Shown one piece after another: positions 25,846 through 33,286 of a stretch of DNA of 64,000 nt. The stretch covers positions 62,001 through 126,000 of the forward strand of contig DASVAS010000003.1 in assembly GCA_036376245.1 (NCBI GenBank), written 5' to 3'. The notes under the pieces were generated by a model. That model had not been told where the DNA came from. It ran no database searches and was given only the letters and a program-made list of their open reading frames with translations. Numbering within the stretch: position 1 is the first letter of the stretch; each line of letters opens with the position of its first letter. Both the position numbers and the translations under genes were made by a program. Source of the DNA: DATARR01 sp036376245 (lineage in GTDB: Bacteria; Acidobacteriota; Thermoanaerobaculia; Multivoradales; UBA5704).

Positions 25846-28800
25846 TTGGTAGAAGGCATCTCCATCGTCGGGATGGCCTGCCGCTATCCCGACGCCCGCA
25901 CCCCCGGCGAGCTGTGGGAGAACATCCTCGCCCGCCGGCGGGCCTTCCGGCCCATCCCGCCGGAGCGCCTGCGGATGGAGGACTACCTCAACGGCCCCGG
26001 CGATCCGGACGGCCTCTACCCCATCGAGGCGGCGCTGCTCGAAGGCTACGAGTTCGACCGTGTCCGCTTCCGGGTGGCCGGCCGCACCTACCGCGCCACC
26101 GACCTCGCCCACTGGCTGGCCCTGGACGTCGCCGCCCTGGCGCTGGCCGACGCCGGCTTCCCCGACGCCGAAGGACTGCCCCGCGAGGCCACCGGCGCGC
26201 TGGTCGGCAACACCCTGACCAGCGAGTTCACCCGCGCCAACACGCTGCGCCTGCGCTGGCCGTACGTGCGGCGGGTGGTCTCCGGCACGCTCGCCGCCGA
26301 GGGCTGGGAGCAGGGAAAGATCGACGAGATCCTCGGCCGGCTGGAGGCGGCTTACAAGGCCCCCTTCCCCGAGCCCATGGAGGAGAGCCTGGCGGGCGGC
26401 CTGGCCAACACCATCGCCGGGCGGATCTGCAACCACTTCGACCTCCACGGCGGCGGCTACACCCTGGACGGCGCCTGCGCCTCCTCGCTGCTGGCGGTGG
26501 CCAACGCCTGCTCGGCGCTCGCCGCCGGAGACCTCGACGTCGTCCTCGCCGGCGGCGTCGACCTCTCGCTCGATCCCTTCGAGCTGGTGGGCTTCGCCCG
26601 CGTCCAGGCCCTGGCGCCGGACGACATGCGGGTCTTCGACGCCCGCTCCTCCGGCTTCCTGCCCGGCGAGGGGTGCGGCTTCGCCGTGCTGATGCGCGAG
26701 TCCGACGCCCTCCGCCTGGGCTGCCGCTCCTACGGCGTGATCCGCGGCTGGGGCATCTCCTCGGACGGCCACGGCGGCATCAGCCGTCCCGAGGCGGAGG
26801 GGCAGAAGCTGGCGCTGCGCCGCGCCTACAAGAAGGCCGGCTTCGGCATCGACACCGTCGGCTACTTCGAGGGGCACGGCACCGGCACCTACGTCGGCGA
26901 CGCCACGGAGCTGGCGGCCCTCACCTCCGCCCTGCGCGAGGCCGGGGCGACGCAGGCCTCGCCGGTGGGCTCGGTCAAGGCCAACATCGGCCACACCAAG
27001 GCGGCGGCCGGCGTGGCGGGCCTGATCAAGGCCACGCTCGCCGTGCACAGCCAGATCCTGCCGCCCAACACCGCCTGCGAGGAGCCGCATCCGGACATCG
27101 CGGGAGCGGACGCGCCGCTGCGCACGCTGGACCATGGCGAGCCCTGGCCCGCGGGCAAGCCGGTGCGGGCCGGCGTCTCCTCCTTCGGCTTCGGCGGCAT
27201 CAACGTCCATGTGGTCCTCGAGGGCTCTCCCGCCGTGCGGCGCCGCGTCCTGCTGGCGCGCGAGCGCGAGGTGCTCTCCTCCTGGCAGGACGCCGAGCTG
27301 CTGCTGGTGGCTGCCAGGGACAGCGCCTCGCTCGCCGTCGAGCTGGAGCGCCTGGCGGAGATCCTGCCGCGCCTCTCCCGCTCCGAGCTGACCGACCTCG
27401 CCGCCGAGCTGCGCCGCCGCCTGGGCGACGGTCCGGCGCGGGCGGCCGTGGTGGCGGCGCGGCCGGGCGAGGCCGTGGAGCGGCTGCGCCGCATCCTCGG
27501 CTGGCTCAAGGACGGCGAAACCCTGCGGCTGGAGCCGCGCCACGGCGCGTTCCTGGGCGTCGGCGCCCGCGGCCGGCGGGTCGGCTTCCTGTTCCCCGGC
27601 CAGGGCTCCCCCTCGCACCTCGACGGCGGCCTCTTCCGCCGGCGCTTCGAGGCCCTGGAGGCGGTCTACGAGACGGCCGGGCTCGATCCCGCCGCCGATC
27701 CGGTCGACACCGCCGTGGCGCAGCCGGCCATCCTCACCCACTCCCTGGCCAGCCTGTGGCTCCTCGACCGCCTGGGCGTGCGCGCCGCGGTCGCGGTGGG
27801 CCACAGCCTGGGCGAGATCGCCGCCCTGCACTGGGGCGGCGCCCTGGACATGGACGCCGCCCTGCGCCTCGCGGCCGTGCGCGGGCGGATCATGGCGGAT
27901 CTCGGCGAGGGCAACGGCGCCATGGCGAGCCTCGGCGCCTCCCCCGAGACCGTGGCGGAGCTGCTCGCCGACGGCGCCGTGATCGCCGCCCGCAACTCGC
28001 CCGAGCGGACGGTGGTCTCGGGCCACGCCGCCGCCGTGGAGAAAGTGATGGAGCGCGCCCGCGACCGCGGCCTCTCCACCCACCGTCTGCGCGTCTCGCA
28101 CGCCTTCCACTCGCCGCTCGTGGAGGCGGTGGCGCCGCGCCTCGCGGCCGAGCTGGCGGACCTGCCCTTCCGCACCCTGAGCCGGCCCGTCTCCTCCACC
28201 GTCACCGGCGGCCCCTTGAGCCCGGACGCCGACCTCGGCGGCCTGCTGCGGGATCAGATCACCGCCCCCGTGCGCTTCACCGACGCCCTGGCGGCGGCGC
28301 GGGACGTCGACCTGTGGATCGAGGTGGGCCCCGGCCGCGCCCTCTCCGAGCTGACCGCCGAGACCCTCGCCCGGCCGGTGATCCCCCTGGACGCCGGCGG
28401 ACCCTCGATCGCCGGGCTCCTCCAGGCGGCGGGCGCGGCGTTCGCGGCCGGTCAGGCGATCGATCCCTCGATCCTCTTCGACGGCCGCTTCACCCGGCCT
28501 TTCGACCTCGACCGCCCCCTGCGGTTCCTGGCGAATCCCTGCGAGACCGTCGCGGCGTTCACCGGCAAGGTGACGACCCGGATGCCAGAGCTGCTCGGCG
28601 CCATGGCGGCCCTGGCTCCCTCCCCGCGAGCGAGCTGGGGAAGGCCGCCGGCCGAGGAGCCGGTGACGGAGGCCGCGGCGGCCGAGGCTCCGTCGCGGGG
28701 CGCCCGGGACGTCGTCCGCCAGCTCGTGGCGGCCCGCGCCGAGCTGCCGCCCGACGCGGTGCGGGACGACAGCCGCCTGCTCTCCGACCTGCACCTGAAC

Positions 28801-31605
28801 TCCATCTCCGTCGGCCAGCTCGTGGTGGAGGCCGCGCGCCGGCTGGGCCTGCGCCCGCCCGCCGCCCCCACCGACTTCGCCCGCGCCACGGTGGCCCAGG
28901 TGGCCCAGGCCCTGGAGGACCAGACCGCGCTCGGCGCGGAGAGCGCCCCTGCCGAGACCGCGCCGGCTGGCGTCGATTCCTGGGTGCGGCCGTTCACCGT
29001 CGAGTGGATCCCCCGCGCACTGTCCGGCTCCCCGGACGCCGGCGGCGAGCGCGCCTGGACGGTGATCGCGCCCCCGGACCACCCTCTCGCCGAGGTCCTC
29101 GCCGGCCGGCTGGAGGGCCGCGGCGTCCTCCTCTGCCTGCCGCCCGACACCGACGAGCGGCACGCCGGCCTGTTCGTGGACGCCGCCAGGGCCGTGATCG
29201 CGGCCCCGCGCCCGGCGCGCTTCGTCCTCGTCCAGCCGGACGGCGTGGGCGGCGGCTTCGCCCGCACGCTGCACCTGGAGATGCCCGACGTGGCGGTCCG
29301 CGTCGTCACCGCTCCCCTGGATCGTGCCGAAGCGGCGGAGTGGATCGTCGCCGAGGCCGCCGCCAGCCAGTCCGGCTACGCCGAATGCCGGTATACCGCG
29401 GACGGCCGGCGCGAGGTCCCGGTGATGCGGCTCCTGCCCGCGTCCGAGCCCGGCCCCTTGCCCCTGGGGAAAGAGGACGTCCTCCTGGTGACCGGCGGCG
29501 GCAAGGGCATCGCCGCCGAGTGCGCCCTCGATCTGGCGCGCGCCGCCGGCGTCAAGCTGGCCCTGCTGGGCCGCTCCCGGCCCGAGGCCGACGCGGAGCT
29601 GGCCGCCAACCTGGAGCGCATGCGGGCGGCCGGCGTCGACGCCCTCTACGTCTCCGCCGACGTCACCGACGCCGAGGCCGTCCTGGAAGCCGTGACCCGG
29701 ATCTCCGACGAGCTGGGCCCCGTGACCGCCGTCCTCCACGGCGCCGGCGCCAACCAGCCGCGGTCCCTGGCGTCCCTTGACGAAGAAGCGTTCCGCCGCA
29801 CCCTGGCGCCCAAGGCCGCCGGCCTGCGCAACGTCCTCGCCGCCGTGGATCCGGACCGCCTGCGCCTGCTGGTGACCTTCGGCTCCGTGATCGCCCGCAC
29901 GGGCCTCAAGGGCGAGGCCGACTACGCCGTCGCCAACGAGTGGCTGGCGCGCGCCACCGAGCGCTTCTCGGCGGAGCATCCCGGCTGCCGCTGCCTGACC
30001 CTGGAGTGGTCCGTCTGGGCCGGCGTCGGCATGGGCGAGAAGCTGGGCACCCTGGAGAGCCTCATGGCGCAGGGGATCACCCCCATCCCGCCCGAGACCG
30101 GCGTGCGCGTCACCCGCGAGCTGATCTCGCGCCAGCTCCCCGCCACTACCCTGGTGGTGACCGGCCGCTTCGGCGACACTCCCACCCTGGAGGTCGAGCG
30201 CCCCGAGCTGCCGCTGCTCCGCTACCTGGAGAAGTCCCGGGTCTTCGTGCCCGGCGTCGAGCTGGTGGTGGACTCCGAGGTCTCGGCCGACACCGATCCC
30301 CACCTCGCCGACCACGTCTTCCGCGGCGAGCCGCTGTTCGCCGCCGTGCTGGGGATGGAGGCGATGGCGCAGGCCGCCATGGCCGTGGCCGGCGCGGACT
30401 CCCTGCCGGTGTTCGAGAACGCCGTGTTCCAGCGTCCCGTGGCCGTGCCGCCGGGCCGCTCCACCACCATCCGCGTCGCCGCCCTGGTCCGCGAGCCGGG
30501 GCTGGTGGAGGTCGTCCTGCGCGACGCCTCGACCGGCTTCGCCGCCGACCACTTCCGCCTTCTCTGCCGCTTCGGCGGCGGCGCGGAGGCGGTGGACGCC
30601 GCTCCCCGCCTCCTCGCCGACTTTCAGGAGGACGGGACTGTGGCGCTCGATCCGCGGCTCGACCTCTACGGCAGCGTCCTCTTCCACCAGGGCCGCTTCC
30701 GCCGGGTGACCGGCTACCGCCAATTGAGCGCCACCGAATGCCTGGCGAACATCTCGCCGGACGGCAGCACCGCCTGGTTCGGCCGCTACCTGCCGGACCG
30801 CCTGGTGCTGGGCGACCCCGGCGCCCGCGACGCCGCCATCCACGGCATCCAGGCCTGCATCCCGCATGCGACCCTGCTCCCCACGGGAGTGGACCGGGTG
30901 GTGACCTTCGGGATCGCCAGCGGCGACGCCCATCTCCTGGCCGCCCGCGAGCGCAGCCGCAACGGCGACGACTTCGTCTACGACCTCGAGCTGCTGACGG
31001 TGGACGGCCGGCTGTGCGAGCGCTGGGAAGGGCTCCGCCTGCGCGCCGTGGACCGCATCGCCCCGCCCGCCTCCTGGACCGCCGCCCTGCTCGGTCCCTA
31101 CGTCGAGCGCCGGCTCCAGGAGATCCTCCCCGGCTCGCACCTGCGGGTCTCGGTGGAGAACGGCAACGGCTCCCCGGTCCTCCATCGGCCGGACGGCAAG
31201 CCGGAGCCCGCGGACGGTTCCCACGTCTCCCGCTCGCACGCCGGCGCCCTCACCCTGGCCGTGACCGGCGAAGGCCGGCTGGGCTGCGACCTGGAGCCCG
31301 TCGCCGAGCGCACGGAGGAGGTCTGGCAGGGCCTGCTCGGGGCCGAACGCTACCGGCTCGCCGAGCTGATCGCCCACGAGCGCGGCGAGAGCCCGCACGG
31401 GGCGGCCACCCGCGTCTGGGCGGCGGCCGAGAGCCTGGTCAAGGCGGGGGTCCCCCAGGGCGCCCCCCTGACCCTGGAGCGCTCCGGGGACGACGGCTGG
31501 CTCCTCCTGCGCTCCGGCGAGCTGACGATCGGCACCTGGCTCGCCCCCTTCCGCGAGCTGTCGGGAGAGGCGGCGCTCGCGGTCCTCGTCGAGAGCGTGC
31601 ATTGA
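25846..31605 (+). CDS. pksE: Iterative enediyne polyketide synthase PKSE (KS-AT-ACP-KR-DH-PPTase)
   Basis: 1919 residues from TTG 25846, no SD needed beyond coupling to E5. Domains in order: KS 1-460 with Cys211 (DGACASSLLAV), His344 (EGHGTGT), His383 (NIGHTKAAAG); AT about 565-880 with Ser654 (GHSLGE) and HAFHSPLV; a single ACP about 950-1030 with Ser986 in the PKSE-specific LNSISVGQL; KR about 1210-1400 with TGGGKGIA (from 1216), Ser1347 and Tyr1360; DH about 1420-1680 with His1490 (DHVFRGEPLF); C-terminal phosphopantetheinyl transferase about 1720-1919 with GCDLEP (Asp1815, Glu1817) and WAAAESLVKAG. This is the signature architecture of enediyne PKS, which builds a C15-C16 polyene used for the warhead. 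A PUFA synthase would have several ACPs and no built-in PPTase. Confidence 0.97.
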   Translation: MVEGISIVGMACRYPDARTPGELWENILARRRAFRPIPPERLRMEDYLNGPGDPDGLYPIEAALLEGYEFDRVRFRVAGRTYRATDLAHWLALDVAALALADAGFPDAEGLPREATGALVGNTLTSEFTRANTLRLRWPYVRRVVSGTLAAEGWEQGKIDEILGRLEAAYKAPFPEPMEESLAGGLANTIAGRICNHFDLHGGGYTLDGACASSLLAVANACSALAAGDLDVVLAGGVDLSLDPFELVGFARVQALAPDDMRVFDARSSGFLPGEGCGFAVLMRESDALRLGCRSYGVIRGWGISSDGHGGISRPEAEGQKLALRRAYKKAGFGIDTVGYFEGHGTGTYVGDATELAALTSALREAGATQASPVGSVKANIGHTKAAAGVAGLIKATLAVHSQILPPNTACEEPHPDIAGADAPLRTLDHGEPWPAGKPVRAGVSSFGFGGINVHVVLEGSPAVRRRVLLAREREVLSSWQDAELLLVAARDSASLAVELERLAEILPRLSRSELTDLAAELRRRLGDGPARAAVVAARPGEAVERLRRILGWLKDGETLRLEPRHGAFLGVGARGRRVGFLFPGQGSPSHLDGGLFRRRFEALEAVYETAGLDPAADPVDTAVAQPAILTHSLASLWLLDRLGVRAAVAVGHSLGEIAALHWGGALDMDAALRLAAVRGRIMADLGEGNGAMASLGASPETVAELLADGAVIAARNSPERTVVSGHAAAVEKVMERARDRGLSTHRLRVSHAFHSPLVEAVAPRLAAELADLPFRTLSRPVSSTVTGGPLSPDADLGGLLRDQITAPVRFTDALAAARDVDLWIEVGPGRALSELTAETLARPVIPLDAGGPSIAGLLQAAGAAFAAGQAIDPSILFDGRFTRPFDLDRPLRFLANPCETVAAFTGKVTTRMPELLGAMAALAPSPRASWGRPPAEEPVTEAAAAEAPSRGARDVVRQLVAARAELPPDAVRDDSRLLSDLHLNSISVGQLVVEAARRLGLRPPAAPTDFARATVAQVAQALEDQTALGAESAPAETAPAGVDSWVRPFTVEWIPRALSGSPDAGGERAWTVIAPPDHPLAEVLAGRLEGRGVLLCLPPDTDERHAGLFVDAARAVIAAPRPARFVLVQPDGVGGGFARTLHLEMPDVAVRVVTAPLDRAEAAEWIVAEAAASQSGYAECRYTADGRREVPVMRLLPASEPGPLPLGKEDVLLVTGGGKGIAAECALDLARAAGVKLALLGRSRPEADAELAANLERMRAAGVDALYVSADVTDAEAVLEAVTRISDELGPVTAVLHGAGANQPRSLASLDEEAFRRTLAPKAAGLRNVLAAVDPDRLRLLVTFGSVIARTGLKGEADYAVANEWLARATERFSAEHPGCRCLTLEWSVWAGVGMGEKLGTLESLMAQGITPIPPETGVRVTRELISRQLPATTLVVTGRFGDTPTLEVERPELPLLRYLEKSRVFVPGVELVVDSEVSADTDPHLADHVFRGEPLFAAVLGMEAMAQAAMAVAGADSLPVFENAVFQRPVAVPPGRSTTIRVAALVREPGLVEVVLRDASTGFAADHFRLLCRFGGGAEAVDAAPRLLADFQEDGTVALDPRLDLYGSVLFHQGRFRRVTGYRQLSATECLANISPDGSTAWFGRYLPDRLVLGDPGARDAAIHGIQACIPHATLLPTGVDRVVTFGIASGDAHLLAARERSRNGDDFVYDLELLTVDGRLCERWEGLRLRAVDRIAPPASWTAALLGPYVERRLQEILPGSHLRVSVENGNGSPVLHRPDGKPEPADGSHVSRSHAGALTLAVTGEGRLGCDLEPVAERTEEVWQGLLGAERYRLAELIAHERGESPHGAATRVWAAAESLVKAGVPQGAPLTLERSGDDGWLLLRSGELTIGTWLAPFRELSGEAALAVLVESVH

Positions 31606-32024
31606 AGGCCTACGAATACCGCCACCTGGTCGGGTTCGAAGAGACCAACCTGGTCGGCAACGTCTACTACGTCAACCACCTGCGCTGGCAGGGGCGCTGC
31701 CGCGAGATGTTCCTGCGCGACCACGCCCCGGAGATCCTGGCCGAGCTCTCTCAAGGCCTCGCCCTCGCCACCGTCCGCTGCTCGTGCGACTACCTGGCCG
31801 AGTTGGAAGCCTTCGACCAGCTCGTCATCCGCATGCGCCTGGGCGGCGTCGTCCAGAACCGCATCACGCTCAGCTTCGAATACTGGCGCCAGAACGGCGA
31901 AGGCGAGGAGCTGGTGGCCCGCGGCGAGCAGATCGTCGCCTGCCTGCGCCGGGAAGGGGAGCGGACGGTGTCGACCCCCATCCCCGCGCCGTTGCGCGAG
32001 GCGCTGAAGCCGTACGGCGGGTAA
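31602..32024 (+). CDS. tebC: Enediyne thioesterase TEBC/E10 (hot-dog fold)
   Basis: 140 residues from TTG 31602, overlapping the PKS stop by four bases. The N-terminus reads EYRHLVGFEETNLVGNVYYV then NHLRWQGRCREMFL, nearly the family signature of CalE7/SgcE10-type hot-dog thioesterases, including the active-site Asn and Arg region. Length (about 140) matches the family. It hydrolyses the polyene from the PKSE ACP, giving heptaene-type products with PKSE in vitro. Last gene of the cassette; followed by a hairpin at 32036. Confidence 0.95.
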   Translation: MKAYEYRHLVGFEETNLVGNVYYVNHLRWQGRCREMFLRDHAPEILAELSQGLALATVRCSCDYLAELEAFDQLVIRMRLGGVVQNRITLSFEYWRQNGEGEELVARGEQIVACLRREGERTVSTPIPAPLREALKPYGG

Positions 32025-32035
32025 GGGCGGCGGGA

Positions 32036-32060
32036 GGCCGGTCCCGAAGCGGGACCGGCC
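32036..32060. terminator. Bidirectional hairpin between converging genes
   Basis: GGCCGGTCCCG and its exact complement form an 11-bp stem with AAG loop, 12 bp past the thioesterase stop and 20 bp past the stop of the opposing secreted-protein gene. No U tract on either strand, so termination would be imperfect. Confidence 0.5.
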
Positions 32061-32080
32061 CGGTGCAACCGGACAGGGAA

Positions 32081-33082
32081 CTAATTCTGGTTCTGGTTGA
32101 TGATGACCGGATCCGTCGCGACCGGATCGGTGGAGATGGACGTGCAGAGCGACTGCTGGCCGATCAGGATCTTGTTCGCCTGGGCGGCGTCGGCTTCCGT
32201 CGTGGAAACCTGCTTGCAGTCCGTGGGCGGCGCCGAGACGTGGGTCAGCGAGTAGACCGAGTGGGTGTGCGTCGACTGGCCCGGGGTGCCGCCGCCGCCC
32301 GTGTTGCAGAGCGGCCACGGCGGCGTCGGCTCATACCCGACGTGGAACTCGAGGCCGGGGAAACCGGCGCGCTTGCGGCCCACCGTGGTGTAGTCGTTGG
32401 CGCCGTTGAAATCGCCGTCCACCGCGATGCCGGCGCGGATCGGAGTGATGCCCTTGCTCGCCGGATTGAAGTTGTTCGGGCCGGCGGCGACCTCCCAGCA
32501 GACGTTGGATGCGCCCAGCACCAGCGGCGCCGGGCAGTTGGCCACGGCGCAGTCGATGTCCACCCGGTTGCCCGGGTTCCCCACCTGGATGAAGGTCAGC
32601 TTGGGCAGCACGGGGAAGCTGGAGTTGAACCGGCCGCCGTCCGGCGTCAGCCGGGTCACGACCATGGTCCCCGGACCTGACGGAGTCGAGGACAGGGCGA
32701 CCGTCAGGTCGAAGTCCACGCCGTTGATCCGCGTGCGGCCGCGCAGACGCAGCGCCTTGATCTCGACGCTGAAGTTGTGCGTCTCGGGGAACGCGTTGAA
32801 GGTCACCGACGGGGGATAACGCTCCAGAAGGGTGTCGATGGAGCCCAGATTGTTCCGGTTCAGCGCCACGCCGCTGAGCAGCACGATCTGCGGCGTCACC
32901 ACCGAGCCGGGGCCGAAGAAATCGTTGATCGGGAATACCCCCAGGTCCACCTGGGAGCTGTTGGCGGGCGTCACCCATCCGTCGTTGCCCGGAGCCACCG
33001 TGATGGGCTGGGACAACGCAGGCACAGCGGCCATGGCCAACGCCATGCCGGTGAAAACCAAGGCTTTCAAAACTTTCCTCAT
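32081..33082 (-). CDS. Secreted protein of the local four-member family
   Basis: 333 residues from ATG 33082 (AAGGAGGAGAG). Signal peptide to about residue 26 (ALS/Q). Mature part begins QPITVAPGNDGWVTP and is very close to the protein at 36292-37383: NSSQVDLGVFPINDFFGPGS, GSIDTLLERYPPSVTF, a VEIKALRLRG strand, LTPDGGRFNSSFPVLPKL, NPGNRVDIDCAVANCPAPL and AGIAVDGDFNGANDY. Several paired cysteines suggest disulfides. C-terminus unique (poly-polar, VSTTEADAAQANK). Not a recognised enzyme; perhaps a matrix or cell-surface protein. Converges on the enediyne cassette. Confidence 0.8.
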   Translation of the reverse strand: MRKVLKALVFTGMALAMAAVPALSQPITVAPGNDGWVTPANSSQVDLGVFPINDFFGPGSVVTPQIVLLSGVALNRNNLGSIDTLLERYPPSVTFNAFPETHNFSVEIKALRLRGRTRINGVDFDLTVALSSTPSGPGTMVVTRLTPDGGRFNSSFPVLPKLTFIQVGNPGNRVDIDCAVANCPAPLVLGASNVCWEVAAGPNNFNPASKGITPIRAGIAVDGDFNGANDYTTVGRKRAGFPGLEFHVGYEPTPPWPLCNTGGGGTPGQSTHTHSVYSLTHVSAPPTDCKQVSTTEADAAQANKILIGQQSLCTSISTDPVATDPVIINQNQN

Positions 33083-33286
33083 TCGCTCTCCTCCTTCCGA
33101 AAGGGACACGTCCAGCCGTGCCCGATTCGCTATTCAGGCCTGGATCTCACAACTTGTGAGTCGGATTTCTTCCTCAATAGTAGTAGTGCTTCTAAGCACT
33201 CCCGCGAGCCGCATGAGATTGCGTTAGATCCAAAATAGCCCCTCTCCAGAGGACCGCCCGCGGCCTTCCCGCGCGTCCTGTTCAAT

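Noticed and set aside
25717..31602. A 1961-codon open frame on the minus strand opposite the polyketide synthase
   Set aside because: It is antisense to a perfectly conserved PKS, is dominated by Gly/Ala/Arg/Gln-rich sequence from third-position GC, and shows no domain.
25846..31605. PUFA synthase or ordinary type I PKS instead of enediyne PKS
   Set aside because: Only one ACP with the LNSIS motif, a built-in PPTase, and E3/E4/E5/E10 neighbours fit PKSE; PUFA synthases have ACP arrays and separate PPTase.
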